Assembly (NCBI RefSeq): GCF_032268605.1
Contig: NZ_CP130318.1
Coordinates: 6,154,501 to 6,218,500 of the forward strand
DNA from: Paenibacillus aurantius
GTDB lineage: Bacteria; Bacillota; Bacilli; Paenibacillales; NBRC-103111
DNA length: 64,000 nucleotides
Reading direction: 5' to 3'
A program made the translations under genes and the position numbers. How positions within the stretch are numbered: the first letter of the stretch is position 1; each line of letters opens with the position of its first letter. Under the pieces are notes generated by a model. The model saw only the letters and a list, made by a program, of their open reading frames with translations, searched no databases and was not told where the DNA came from. Shown here piece after piece: positions 1-9,922 of the stretch.

Positions 1-1539
1 ATTCACCACGGTATTGTTATAGATGAGCCGGTAATTGCCCGGGGTATTCACCTGAATCCCTACATCGTTGTTGTAAATGACGTTATGATGAGCTACCACA
101 TTTTGAGAGTAATTATCAAAATAAAGGCCGACGCTCATATCCGTTCCCTTGCTGTCGTGGATCAGGTTATGATGGACATTGCTGTTGCCCATGTCGGTTC
201 CCCAGCTGTAGATCATAGCGCCATCCCGGGAAAGCCACATCCCTTCCGAAATATCATTATAGGAGATCTCGCCGCTGCCCGATCTCCAATAGAGATTGAA
301 TCGGCCGGACCCGCGGATCTCATTGCGGCTGATTAAGTTTCCGCTGCCGCTCGACAGCTTGACCAACGGATCGTAAGAGGCAAAGTAGCTGCCTTCATGG
401 ATAACGTTATTCACAATGCGGTTGTTGCTTCCGTCGATATTGACCAAAGTACCGGAAGAATAAGCAATCGTGCTGTTCTTGATTTCATTGTCGTGTCCGC
501 TTATGCTGATCCCGCCGTTAAGCTGGTCGGCATTGCTGGTGCTCTGGGAGAAGTTCGAGAAATAAACATACTGGGCGTTAATGCTGTCCAGAACGTTATA
601 GTTGGATCCGCTCATGGTGATATTGGCGGCAAAGGTCTGAATGCCCGTAATATGGATATAATCTTTGCCGTTTAAATTAAAGGCCGTCTTGCGTTTCTTC
701 ACTTCGACATTCGTAGGAACTCCGCTGTCCGGGGCCCACAAATAGACCTTGTGGGCATCTGCGTCCACATACCACTCGTTCGGGGCATCCAGTGCACCCA
801 ACACGCCGCTGACGAAGTAAGTGCTTCCCTTTATAGGATATAAATCCGAGAAATTACCGGCAATCGGATTATAGGTTAGGGTGTGGGTGGTATTGTCGTA
901 ACCCGTAATCTTGCTGCCCATGGCAACATAGCCGTAACCGCCCCTTTCCCATATCGTTCCGCCTTTCCAGAAATCGGCGCCGCCCGGCAGATCGGAATCC
1001 ACCAGAGTCGTCCCCGATCCGGAATCGGCCGTCGCCGTACCGGCTCTCAATCCAGGCAGGCTGTATTGGGAAATATTCGGCCAGCGCGCCTCCCATAGTG
1101 GAGTGACGGACGTATCGGTTCTGACAAACAATTGATTTTCTTTGCCTAAATCCCAGGGAAGATCCGCAGCATAAATGTTTCCGTTGTAGGGGCTCCAGCC
1201 GTTTACCGTTTCGGTACCGCTTACAATGACAGTCGCGCCGGGTGCAGCCTGGAAGGTGATCGGAGCTGCGGCGGTTCCCTTGTTTGCCGGCGTGACCGTC
1301 TCCCGATAAGTACCTGACGCGATTACGCAGGTATCCCCCGGCTGCATCACTTGAGCACACTTGTCGATCGTTTTAAAGGGGCTGCTCGTGGAAGTACCGG
1401 GACCGGAGTCATCCCCCCCGGTTGCTACATAATAGGTGTTTCCTGCTGCTTTGGCGACTGGAGCGGGGATCAGCCCCGCTGACATGACCAGCGCCGCCGA
1501 CATCATCAGGCTGAAAACATTTCTTGCTTTCAAGCGCAT
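1..1539 (-). CDS. Secreted right-handed beta-helix protein, 3' part outside window
   Basis: The reading frame is open from an ATG at 1539 to the window edge, so at least 513 residues are present and the C-terminus is missing. GGGAGGAAAGGTGG lies just upstream of the start. The protein opens with a signal peptide (basic MRLKAR, hydrophobic core, cut near AKAAG) and then repeats the N-terminal half of the protein at 4237-7581 almost residue by residue: YYVA, a Thr/Ser-rich strand, the EWYVDA segment, and Asn/Gly-rich beta-helix rungs. This fold is shared by pectate lyase, alginate lyase and some glycosidases, so a role on an extracellular polysaccharide is likely, but the chemistry cannot be read. 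It has its own upstream control element (1602-1656). Confidence 0.85.
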   Translation of the reverse strand, partial: MRLKARNVFSLMMSAALVMSAGLIPAPVAKAAGNTYYVATGGDDSGPGTSTSSPFKTIDKCAQVMQPGDTCVIASGTYRETVTPANKGTAAAPITFQAAPGATVIVSGTETVNGWSPYNGNIYAADLPWDLGKENQLFVRTDTSVTPLWEARWPNISQYSLPGLRAGTATADSGSGTTLVDSDLPGGADFWKGGTIWERGGYGYVAMGSKITGYDNTTHTLTYNPIAGNFSDLYPIKGSTYFVSGVLGALDAPNEWYVDADAHKVYLWAPDSGVPTNVEVKKRKTAFNLNGKDYIHITGIQTFAANITMSGSNYNVLDSINAQYVYFSNFSQSTSNADQLNGGISISGHDNEIKNSTIAYSSGTLVNIDGSNNRIVNNVIHEGSYFASYDPLVKLSSGSGNLISRNEIRGSGRFNLYWRSGSGEISYNDISEGMWLSRDGAMIYSWGTDMGNSNVHHNLIHDSKGTDMSVGLYFDNYSQNVVAHHNVIYNNDVGIQVNTPGNYRLIYNNTVVN

Positions 1540-1601
1540 CCACCTTTCCTCCCAGACTAGATTTTGAATACACCCCTACCTTACCAGCCATACAAACAAA
1601 A

Positions 1602-1656
1602 AAAAGTGCAAAATCTGCACTTTTCTCTTTTATGGAATTGTACTATTTGAATTTTT
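1602..1656 (-). promoter_or_regulatory. 55-bp upstream control element, copy 1
   Basis: This element lies 63 bp upstream of the start of the secreted protein ending at the window edge. It matches 14482-14536 at 45 of 55 positions with no gaps. Read on the minus strand it holds two AGTRCA-type half-sites whose starts are 23 bp apart, followed by a TTGCAC that could be a -35. Two same-direction half-sites about two helical turns apart suit an AraC-family activator; the obvious candidate is the product of 1672-4032. Confidence 0.65.
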
Positions 1657-1671
1657 GTGGAATTTCCGTCC

Positions 1672-4032
1672 CTACATCAGCGATTTTTTGATTCGGTATT
1701 CTTTCGGAGTGGTGCCGAAGCGTTTTTTGAACATTTTGAAGAAGTAGCTCTGCGAGCTGAACCCGACTTTTTCGGAAATTTCATTGATCGGCAGATTGTT
1801 CGTTTCCAGCAGCATGACGGATTTAAGCAGCCGGATTTCATTGATATAGTCGGCAACGGAGATGGTTTCATGCTTTTTGAAAATTCGGCCTACATAGGCG
1901 GAAGACATTTTTAACATATCCGCGATATCCTGCAGGCTCAAGTTGGCATCGGCATAGTTTGCTTGGATGACATCTTTGATGGTATCCACGATAACATGAT
2001 CTTTATTTTCGGCCACCTGCTTTTGATTAACGAAGATGGCGCTTAGAACCGCCGTGAACTCGGAGAAGATTTCATCCAGTGTTTCCTTCTCAAACACAAG
2101 TCTGTCGATGGAACGCAAATCCACCATTAGGGGTGACAATCGGTTGAGATTGATTTCGCGGATCGTTTGTTTGATGATGATTCCGAGACTAATGACGGAT
2201 TGGATAACGGCATCCGAGCTCATTCCGGCGATTACCCCGCGGATATGGCCAAGCTCCTGGAACACCTTATCCTGACGGTTGGATTTGATCGCTTCCATCA
2301 GCTTTCTTTCCATTTCCAATGGAATTTGCGATTCTCCGTTCTCCAGATTGGGTTGCACCCTTTGCGGAGTAATCACCGTGTTTAAACCAAAATTCATTCG
2401 GTACATCAGGTAATCAAGTGCTTTCTCATAATAATAAGTGATCTGGTTATAGTGGGGCACGATCTCGCTGAGCGCGACGGTAAATGTGACATGGTAGTAA
2501 TCATGAACGACCTGCTGGACTCTGTTGATTACCTCCGTTAGCTTGGAATGGATCTCATCATGAACCTCTTGGAGACCAATGATTAATACAAGATGCTCCC
2601 CCCGGATATCGACAACGTCGGCTGTCATCTCTTCCGAAGCGATTTCCATAAAAATATTGCAGATGGCAAAGAGGAGAAGCTTCAAATCGAAGCCGGTCGA
2701 CGAATCGGTGATCTCTTCGCTAATTTTGTCATAATGGTCCATTTTGAGAACCCCGATCAGGAGCTCTTTGTGCAAATCCACTTTCAAGTACTTCTTGTCC
2801 ATGCATTCCTGCAGTTCGCTGGCCGAAAATAGGGAGCTGTCGGTGACGAGTTTCCTTAAATAATAGGATCTTATGATGCTTTCATTGCCTTCCTTCTTGT
2901 TCTGCTCACTCATGAGTTTTTCGATCAAGTGGTTATAGCTGCTCGAAATCAAACTGATTTCATCCTTGTCTTTCAAGCTTTCCGGCTCATGTCCCGGCAG
3001 CCGCTTCGTCTGCTTCAGTAAACCATTGATCGGCGAGTACAGTTTAGTCGAAACAAAGAAGGAAGCGAACAGGGCCAGGATGAAACAAACCGCGGCAACG
3101 GTGATAAAGACGACTTTCAATTTGTTTACCGCAGCCAATACGGCGGTGTAGGGTTCGAAATTGACTATGACCCAATGGGTCGAGGCGTTCACCATGTAAT
3201 TGACGATCTGTTTTTCATCATGATAGGAGTAAGTAAATTGAGAAACCTGGTTTGGCGAGGAAGCGATGTGGCGGTATACCTCGTTTTTCAAATGGGTCAG
3301 GTCCGGATCCGCTTGATCGGTCGGGCTGTAGATTTCTTTGTTCTGGTCGAGTATAAAAATACGATTGGCGCCGGTCGGGGAATGGAGATTCATCAGCTCC
3401 ATCTTTTCAAACAGCCATTCGGGTTTAATGTTTATGATCAGGGCGCTTTCCGACTTTTTATACTCATCCAAGGAGTCATACATATAAAGCGAAAAGACTT
3501 CCTGGGTTCTTTCCGGATGCTTCGAATCCGGAATAAATTGAACCGGCATAAGCTGCATCTTATAGATCGGCTTGCTGCCGCTTAAATAACCGTCCACGAT
3601 CTTCATTAAATTGCTGTTTTCGGACAGCAGCGTATCATCCCCGGAAGGAAAATAGGAGCCTCGCTTGCTGTTATAAATAATAATGGAATGAATATACGAG
3701 TTATAAGCGAGGGTTTTATTCAATTTGGTAATTCTCGTAATGTCATTGAACTTGTCTTGGTCGCTGCTGAACAGCAAATGGGCCATATCATTGTCGTAAA
3801 ACAAAGAAATGGCAAAGTTCTTTACCGTTTCATTCATATAGGAAATATTATAATTGATCTGAGAGAGAACTTTTTCGTTCGCTTCGCCCTGAGCGTCGAG
3901 ACTGATTTTTTGGGAATACCAATAGGCCGCCAGCAAAGAAACCAGCATGATCGAAACAATCAAAAGATTGATCGACAGAATAATGCGCATTAAGTATTTT
4001 CTTTCTCTGTATTTCCGCAGATAGTTAATCAT
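1672..4032 (-). CDS. Membrane-anchored AraC-family transcription regulator (YesN/YtdP type)
   Basis: 786 residues. There is a cytoplasmic N-terminus, a membrane segment at about 15-38, a roughly 260-residue extracellular sensor region, a second membrane segment at about 304-326, a long cytoplasmic linker, and two helix-turn-helix motifs in the last ~105 residues (NLSLQDIADMLKMSSAYVGR, then PINEISEKVGFSSQSYFFKM). This layout is typical of Paenibacillus regulators that sense an extracellular oligosaccharide or the state of a transporter and activate nearby sugar genes. It sits between two paralogous secreted beta-helix genes and downstream of a transporter operon, so it probably controls both. 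The ATG at 4032 follows GAGAGGGTCCT. The ligand is unknown. Confidence 0.9.
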   Translation of the reverse strand: MINYLRKYRERKYLMRIILSINLLIVSIMLVSLLAAYWYSQKISLDAQGEANEKVLSQINYNISYMNETVKNFAISLFYDNDMAHLLFSSDQDKFNDITRITKLNKTLAYNSYIHSIIIYNSKRGSYFPSGDDTLLSENSNLMKIVDGYLSGSKPIYKMQLMPVQFIPDSKHPERTQEVFSLYMYDSLDEYKKSESALIINIKPEWLFEKMELMNLHSPTGANRIFILDQNKEIYSPTDQADPDLTHLKNEVYRHIASSPNQVSQFTYSYHDEKQIVNYMVNASTHWVIVNFEPYTAVLAAVNKLKVVFITVAAVCFILALFASFFVSTKLYSPINGLLKQTKRLPGHEPESLKDKDEISLISSSYNHLIEKLMSEQNKKEGNESIIRSYYLRKLVTDSSLFSASELQECMDKKYLKVDLHKELLIGVLKMDHYDKISEEITDSSTGFDLKLLLFAICNIFMEIASEEMTADVVDIRGEHLVLIIGLQEVHDEIHSKLTEVINRVQQVVHDYYHVTFTVALSEIVPHYNQITYYYEKALDYLMYRMNFGLNTVITPQRVQPNLENGESQIPLEMERKLMEAIKSNRQDKVFQELGHIRGVIAGMSSDAVIQSVISLGIIIKQTIREINLNRLSPLMVDLRSIDRLVFEKETLDEIFSEFTAVLSAIFVNQKQVAENKDHVIVDTIKDVIQANYADANLSLQDIADMLKMSSAYVGRIFKKHETISVADYINEIRLLKSVMLLETNNLPINEISEKVGFSSQSYFFKMFKKRFGTTPKEYRIKKSLM

Positions 4033-4172
4033 AGGACCCTCTCATATACAGTGTAAGAAAAATCGGCAGGTTTGGCTTTACGGTCTGGTAGTTCGAGTGT
4101 TCTACGACTATTTTACCATGAAATGGATCTATTGGAGCCTTAGAAATAGGATTCGGCCGAATGGAGAAAAGG

Positions 4173-4203
4173 GACCGCTGCCCGTCAAGAACGGCTAGCG
4201 GTC
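4173..4203 (-). terminator. Hairpin downstream of the secreted protein gene
   Basis: In minus-strand sense, GACCGCT pairs with AGCGGTC around an inner CCGT/ACGG stem, and CCCTTTTC follows. The T-run is weak, so some transcription may continue into the regulator gene at 4032. Confidence 0.45.
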
Positions 4204-4236
4204 TTTGGTTACAGGCTATCGTTTGAGGCCACGCGA

Positions 4237-7200
4237 TCAGGTCCCCATTCCCGCCGTAGGCGATCCATCCACCTCTACTTCCACATAGTGCTTGCCGGTG
4301 TTGCGGTTGTTCCCGTAAGCCCATAACCTTATATATCTGGCGTTAGTGGTAGGGAAATAGATTTCTTTGCCGCCGGTGGTTTCAAAGTATTCGGCGTCTG
4401 ATCCCGCTCCTTGACCGGACGAGTTGTCGGTGTCGTTATTGAAAACGGTCGTATAAGTCGCAAAGGTCGGATCGTTCGACAGCTGGATAATCACATCCTG
4501 GTATTTTCTCGGAATGGCATCTACATTGTCTACAAAATGCCATAGCTTGATCTTATCGAGGCTGTAAGAGATACCCAGGTCCAGCTGGATCCATTGGGCA
4601 TAAAGAGCGTCTTGATTGGCAAAGGCATTAAACAATCCATCCGTTATACGGTAGGCGTTGCCCACGGTACTGCTGCTGGTTATTTTGGAAGCGTTCATTC
4701 CGAGCGCCAGATTCTTATACCCCTGCAGAGGAGACGTCGGTGTATAAGACGGGATGCCCCACGCCTCTACTTCCGTATAATGCTGGGTTGGATACTTCGT
4801 GTTTCCGTTGGTCCACAGCCTTATATAGCGGGCAATGGCTGGACTGAAGGTGATCACTTTGCCGGTGCTGGTTTCCACGTATTCCGCGTCGGTACCCGTT
4901 CCCTGACCGGCCGAATTGTCGGTGTCGTTGTTGAAAACGGTCCTCTTGGCCGCAAACGCCGAATCGTTCGATACCTGGACAATCACATCGTGATAGGTTC
5001 TTTGATCGAAGCTCGTGTAGTAATGCAATACATTAATCTTATCCAAGCTGTAGCTCTGGCCCAAGTCGATTTGGACCCACTGGGGACCGGTATTGTCCAT
5101 ATTGGAATAGGCCGAGGTGGATCCATCGGTTAACCGCTCGGGGAAACTGAGAGCACCGCTCGCGGTAATCTGGGTTTTGTTCAAGGCCTGATTCTTATAA
5201 ACCCCGGAATCGAATGGAGTTACTTCGAACAACCCGGTATCGTCCGCGTAGGAGTAAAGGGTGGTCGAGTTATCTTTCCATATCCGTACTCTGGCCGAGG
5301 TATTGGTTGCTCCGGTCGTGAAGGTTACCTCTTGGCGTACATATTTCGTGTATTCCGTTGTATTTACATCAATGGCGGCTCCTCCATAGTTCAATACCCC
5401 GACATTCACGGATGCCCCTTGTTCGTTATAAACCCAAGCTACAAATTTATAAGAGGTATTCGGCTTCAGCCCGGTAATCAACTGCTCTACGCCTCCCCCA
5501 AGCCCAAGCTGTACTTTCTTCGTATAGCCTCTCTTCTGCCAGGCTGGGATGGATAAATTGGTAGCCCCAAGATCCACCGTTCGGTTATTGTCTTTAACGG
5601 TCGACCACACCAGCCACTTGTCGCTAAGATTACCGTCCGTTCCGTTCTCGAAGGCACTATCCTTCACGAGGTTCATATACGGGGTATCCACTTGGGTGTA
5701 GGGTCCCGGTATGATGGCCGGATTCGGGCCCGCCGTCCAATCGGTTCCGCCGAATTCATAAGCACCCGCATCAGGGGCGAGGCCGTTATAGCCGTCCGTA
5801 ATCCCGGGAAGGATGGCACCCGTATTGATGGCGGTGGAACCCGAGCTCAACCGATAGTTATTAGCGGAAGCATTCACAAAATTCAAGCCGTCCGCCGTTA
5901 TCGTATTAAATCCCCTTACCGTATCTTCCGTTAGGGATACCTTATCCGTCAGGATATTATTGAACACCCTCGTTCCATACAATTCTTCTTTATAGGGCGC
6001 CGAGCCCCAATAAGCCATGCTTTCCTTGTTATTTACTACCGTGTTGTTATAGATCAATTTGAAATTCCCCGGCGTATTCAATTGAATACCGGTGTCGTTG
6101 TTATAGATAACATTATGATGGACCACGGCATTTTCGGTATAATTATCGAAATAAAGGCCGATGCTCGCGTCCTCTCCCTTGCTGTCATGAATCAGGTTAT
6201 GATGGATATTGCTGTTTCCCGTATCGATGCCCCAGCTGTAAATCAAAGCCCCGTCCCGGGAAAGCCACATGCCGTCGGAAATATCGTTGTAGGAGATTTC
6301 TCCGCTGCCCTTTCCCCAATAGATATTGTACCGGCCGGACCCGCGGATCTCGTTGCGGCTGATTAAGTTTCCGGTGCCGCTCGAAAGCTTGACTAACGGA
6401 TCGTAGGAGGCGATGTAGCTGCCGTCATGGATCACGTTATTCACGATGCGGTTGTTGCTTCCGTCGATATTGACCAAAGTACCGGAAGAATAGGCGATCG
6501 TGCTGTTCTTGATTTCATTGTCGTGTCCGCTTATGCTGATCCCGCCGTTAAGCTGGTCGAAGTTACTGGTGCTCTGGGAGAAGTTCGAGAAATAAATATA
6601 CTGGGCATCCATGCTGTCCAGAACGTTATAGTTGGACCCGCTCATGGTGATATTGGCAGCAAAGGTCTGAATGCCTGTGATATGGATATAGTCTTTGCCG
6701 TTTAAGTTAAACGCCGTCTTGCGTTTCTTTACCTCCACATTGGTGGGAGATCCTCCGCCCGGCGCCCACAGATAGACCTTCTGGGCAGCCGCATCGACAT
6801 ACCATTCATTCGGGGCATCCAATGCGCCTAGCACGCCGCTGAGGAAGTAGGGGCTGCCTGATTTGGGATACAAATCGGAAAAATTACCGGTAATGGGATT
6901 ATAGGTTAAGGTGTGGGTGGTGTTGTCATACCCGGTAACCTTGCTCGTCATGGCCACATAGGCGTAACCGCCTCTCTCCCAAACCGTTGCGCCTTTCCAG
7001 AAATCGGCGCCGCCCGGCAGATCGGAATCCACCAGAGTCGTAGCCGATCCGGAATCGGCCGCCGCCGTACCGGCTTTCAATCCAGGCAGGGTATAGGTGC
7101 CAATATTCGGCCAGCGCGCCTCCCATAGTGGAGTGACGGTGGTGCCGTTTCGGATAAACAATTGATTTTCTTTGCCCATGTCCCACGAAAGATTAGCCTG

Positions 7201-7581
7201 ATAAATACTGCCGGAGTAGGGGCTCCATCCGCTAACGATTTCGGTGCCGCTTACAATGACCGTGGCGCCGGGTGCCGCTTGAAACGTAATCGCTGCACTG
7301 CTGCTCGTTCCACTGTTGGCGGGGGTGACCGTTTCCCTGTAGGTACCGGATGAGATCACGCAGGTATCTCCCGCTGCCATGACTTGAGCGCATTTGGTAA
7401 TGGTTCGGTACGGGCTTGTGGAGGAAGTTCCCGTGTTGGTGTCGCTTCCCGTCACGGCTACGTAATAGGTGATGCCTGCGGCGCTTGCGGTGAGGGGGGG
7501 CAGAAGCCCAAAGCTGAGTGCCAGAACGCAGAAAATCTTCATAACCAAAGCAAACTCTGATTTAATCGACCTACCCGACAT
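4237..7581 (-). CDS. Large secreted beta-helix protein with carbohydrate-binding and two F5/8C domains
   Basis: 1114 residues, start ATG 7581 after GAGGAGGCGTTGATTT. Order: signal peptide (cut near TASAAG, residue 35); beta-helix region about 36-620 with Asn/Gly/Ser-rich rungs such as NIHHNLIHDS and VVHHNVIYNN; a lectin-like module about 634-790 resembling CBM4/CBM22 folds (NLVKDSAFENGTDG); then two discoidin (F5/8 type C) repeats starting near 793 and 955, each ending in an ARYIRLW-type strand. The accessory modules point to binding insoluble glycans. It is the last gene of an operon with an ABC importer and cytoplasmic enzymes, so it probably releases the oligomer that the importer takes up. 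Lyase or glycosidase activity cannot be decided from the sequence. Confidence 0.9.
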   Translation of the reverse strand: MSGRSIKSEFALVMKIFCVLALSFGLLPPLTASAAGITYYVAVTGSDTNTGTSSTSPYRTITKCAQVMAAGDTCVISSGTYRETVTPANSGTSSSAAITFQAAPGATVIVSGTEIVSGWSPYSGSIYQANLSWDMGKENQLFIRNGTTVTPLWEARWPNIGTYTLPGLKAGTAAADSGSATTLVDSDLPGGADFWKGATVWERGGYAYVAMTSKVTGYDNTTHTLTYNPITGNFSDLYPKSGSPYFLSGVLGALDAPNEWYVDAAAQKVYLWAPGGGSPTNVEVKKRKTAFNLNGKDYIHITGIQTFAANITMSGSNYNVLDSMDAQYIYFSNFSQSTSNFDQLNGGISISGHDNEIKNSTIAYSSGTLVNIDGSNNRIVNNVIHDGSYIASYDPLVKLSSGTGNLISRNEIRGSGRYNIYWGKGSGEISYNDISDGMWLSRDGALIYSWGIDTGNSNIHHNLIHDSKGEDASIGLYFDNYTENAVVHHNVIYNNDTGIQLNTPGNFKLIYNNTVVNNKESMAYWGSAPYKEELYGTRVFNNILTDKVSLTEDTVRGFNTITADGLNFVNASANNYRLSSGSTAINTGAILPGITDGYNGLAPDAGAYEFGGTDWTAGPNPAIIPGPYTQVDTPYMNLVKDSAFENGTDGNLSDKWLVWSTVKDNNRTVDLGATNLSIPAWQKRGYTKKVQLGLGGGVEQLITGLKPNTSYKFVAWVYNEQGASVNVGVLNYGGAAIDVNTTEYTKYVRQEVTFTTGATNTSARVRIWKDNSTTLYSYADDTGLFEVTPFDSGVYKNQALNKTQITASGALSFPERLTDGSTSAYSNMDNTGPQWVQIDLGQSYSLDKINVLHYYTSFDQRTYHDVIVQVSNDSAFAAKRTVFNNDTDNSAGQGTGTDAEYVETSTGKVITFSPAIARYIRLWTNGNTKYPTQHYTEVEAWGIPSYTPTSPLQGYKNLALGMNASKITSSSTVGNAYRITDGLFNAFANQDALYAQWIQLDLGISYSLDKIKLWHFVDNVDAIPRKYQDVIIQLSNDPTFATYTTVFNNDTDNSSGQGAGSDAEYFETTGGKEIYFPTTNARYIRLWAYGNNRNTGKHYVEVEVDGSPTAGMGT

Positions 7582-7635
7582 AAATCAACGCCTCCTCGTT
7601 AGTTAGAGATTGGACCACACACTCAACGGCGTACC

Positions 7636-8907
7636 TTAACGGCGCCGGCCAAATACGCCCCCATTATGTTCATAAAACTCAGGCTGTAAATAAAATTGCC
7701 CCTCTCTCGTATCCGTCCAGCTGCCGTTCGGCATGGGATGGGATTTCTTCATGGCTTCCCAATGGGCATAATTTTGTACGCCATTGGCTTCGATCAAGCC
7801 TGTCGAAAGGCCAGGAACAGGCGGTAACAGCGCGGCCAGATTCTTGTTCCAATCGACCATGATAGGGCTTGCGGTCAAGTCGGCGCAGAAACAGGGAATG
7901 CCGTGTTCACTCGCAAGCTTAGCCACACGCAGGCTCATGCTCATCGTTTTGGCTACCGGCTTTAAGGCAAACGCTCCATAGCCCATCTGGATGAGGGCCA
8001 AGGCGTCCTTCTCGCTGTGCACCCTTTCATCCCCTGCCACCCGGACCGGAAAATCCGAGACATCCACATGGAGGTGCTCCGGAAAAGGCTCCTCCACCAA
8101 CAGGATCTGCTCAAGGGCCCCCATTCTCTCAGCGGCCTCGACCAGTCTCCACAGCAGATCCTTATTCCCGTACCGGCCGTTCATATCCAGGTAATAGGCA
8201 ATCTTCCCGTTCGCGGTATGAGAACAGCTCCGGTGCCCGGCCATCCGATGAATCTCCTTCAACCTCCGGATATCCCATTCCATCATTTTATCGGGATCTC
8301 CATCCTGATTGGGGTCGGAGCCGAGCTTGATCTTGAGGACAAAATATCCGTCATCCAGCAAAGCGGTGATCTCCTCTATCGTCATTCCATATCCGACGAC
8401 CGGGGTGGCAGCCAGCCGTTCATGGCGCCAGGAAAGACCGGATCGGTACTCCTCCGGAATCAGGTCGAAGAAACGGGCGCCCGGTTTCGTGTGGCTCAGC
8501 AGCATCCAGGACGCCTGGTCCACCGGGACAAGCGCGTTCAGCGCAAAGGTTACCCGGAGAGGATTCTTCCCCGTCCAAACGCGGGAAGCAAATTCATACG
8601 CCTGCTCCTTCATCGGATCCAGAAGATCCATCGGCGTTTCAAACGGCCGTCTTTTGACCGACGTCAGCGCATACCGGGTAATCTCATTCATAAAGACATT
8701 GCCCCGCTCGTTCCCCCACTCCGAATAAACCTGAGGGTCGGACCAAAGGATGCTTTGAACGCCGCAGCCTAATCCCTCCCTTCCTACCTGATCCTCCAAC
8801 GTTACCAGGGATTGCCACAGTTCATCCACATAGCCGCCTTTAAACCCGAATGGCGCAAGCAGCTTTTCGCGTTCCACCACAAGATTCGTTTTCTCAATCG
8901 TTATCAT
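7636..8907 (-). CDS. Enolase-superfamily enzyme (mandelate racemase/muconate lactonizing-like)
   Basis: 423 residues. The barrel residues can be followed in order: KxK base at K192/K194 (FVLKIKLGSD), metal ligands D241 (YLDMNG), E272 or E273 (LVEEPF) and D293 (AGDERV), and K316 (FALKPV). Enolase-superfamily enzymes abstract a proton next to a carboxylate with Mg2+. Acid-sugar dehydratases and racemases are common members, but the specificity loop is not recognisable. ATG 8907 is preceded by GGAGAGG. It lies 27 bp after the nitrilase-fold gene and 54 bp before the secreted beta-helix gene, in the same operon. A role in modifying a sugar acid is inferred from this context. Confidence 0.85.
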   Translation of the reverse strand: MITIEKTNLVVEREKLLAPFGFKGGYVDELWQSLVTLEDQVGREGLGCGVQSILWSDPQVYSEWGNERGNVFMNEITRYALTSVKRRPFETPMDLLDPMKEQAYEFASRVWTGKNPLRVTFALNALVPVDQASWMLLSHTKPGARFFDLIPEEYRSGLSWRHERLAATPVVGYGMTIEEITALLDDGYFVLKIKLGSDPNQDGDPDKMMEWDIRRLKEIHRMAGHRSCSHTANGKIAYYLDMNGRYGNKDLLWRLVEAAERMGALEQILLVEEPFPEHLHVDVSDFPVRVAGDERVHSEKDALALIQMGYGAFALKPVAKTMSMSLRVAKLASEHGIPCFCADLTASPIMVDWNKNLAALLPPVPGLSTGLIEANGVQNYAHWEAMKKSHPMPNGSWTDTREGQFYLQPEFYEHNGGVFGRRR

Positions 8908-8934
8908 CCGGCCATCCTCTCCTGCCGCTATGGG

Positions 8935-9885
8935 TTATGCCTCGATTCGTCCTTGTTTGTGCCTGTCTTCTTCCGTGCGGCGGAAATAATCATCCATCCG
9001 TTCCAATCCAAACTCCTCTATGACATCGTTTACCGTAAATTCATCGGATTCACTTGTCAGCAGGACGCAGCCAAGCAGCCCCGGATCATGAATTTTCACG
9101 CTGGGCCCGTACTTTTGTTTGATCCCTGGAAAATGGGCGCTGTTCTCATCGATGTGAATAACGGCGTAGTCCAGATTAACCGTGGCGGTTATAAAGGAAT
9201 AGTAATTCGTGCTGTGCGCCGCCACCTCCCCAAGCGGGGTAACAATGGTGCAGGGCGCGCCGGAAACCGCACCCGCAAAGTAGGACCGGCAGGAATACGC
9301 CCAATAATTCTGCATAAGCCCGCCATGATAATTGGAAGGAAATACAATCAGGTCCGGTTTAGCCAACTCATACTGCCGCCTCAGCTCTTCAAAATTCAGA
9401 TCAAAGCAGATCGCACAAACGACCCTCCCGAAATCGCACTCGAACACGGGGGTATCCTTCCCATAAAGAATATTCGCTTTATCATATTCATCCGGAACGA
9501 GGTAATTTTTATGGTAGGTTCCCATCACCCGGCCTTCACGGTCGATCAGCTGCATGGCGTTGCGCCAGGTACCGTCCTCGGCTTCCGTGTGGGCCGGATA
9601 CGTGATATAGCAGCGGTGCCGCTTCGCAGTTTCCGCCAGAAAATCGCGGATTTGGTTGTTCCGGGCACGGTAATAGGCCAATCTTTGCTTGAGCGGGAAC
9701 CTTCCCGGATCCGGCCTGTCACATACTTCGGACAGGACGATCAGATCGGGGCGGTCCGGGAGCACCTGGTCCAGCTGGCTCTGCCAATGCCCGATCATAC
9801 GCTCCACCACCTCCTGGGGCGGAACTTCCGCATCGATCGCCAACGGTCTTGGTCCTATGCAGCTTATCGTTACATATCTCGCCAT
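8935..9885 (-). CDS. Nitrilase-superfamily carbon-nitrogen hydrolase
   Basis: 316 residues, usual size for the family. The Glu-Lys-Cys triad is visible: E53 in LIVLSEVCD, K126 in YHKNYLV, C160 in CAICFDLNF. Members hydrolyse amides, carbamoyl groups or nitriles in the cytoplasm. ATG 9885 follows GGGGGAGGCGGCGA. The gene sits between a 2-hydroxyacid dehydrogenase and an enolase-superfamily gene in a sugar-transport operon. An amidase in such a set suggests that the imported sugar acid carries an amide or carbamoyl group; this is inference from context only. Confidence 0.88.
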   Translation of the reverse strand: MARYVTISCIGPRPLAIDAEVPPQEVVERMIGHWQSQLDQVLPDRPDLIVLSEVCDRPDPGRFPLKQRLAYYRARNNQIRDFLAETAKRHRCYITYPAHTEAEDGTWRNAMQLIDREGRVMGTYHKNYLVPDEYDKANILYGKDTPVFECDFGRVVCAICFDLNFEELRRQYELAKPDLIVFPSNYHGGLMQNYWAYSCRSYFAGAVSGAPCTIVTPLGEVAAHSTNYYSFITATVNLDYAVIHIDENSAHFPGIKQKYGPSVKIHDPGLLGCVLLTSESDEFTVNDVIEEFGLERMDDYFRRTEEDRHKQGRIEA

Positions 9886-9922
9886 TCGCCGCCTCCCCCT
9901 TCATGGAAACGAATTCTGTCCG

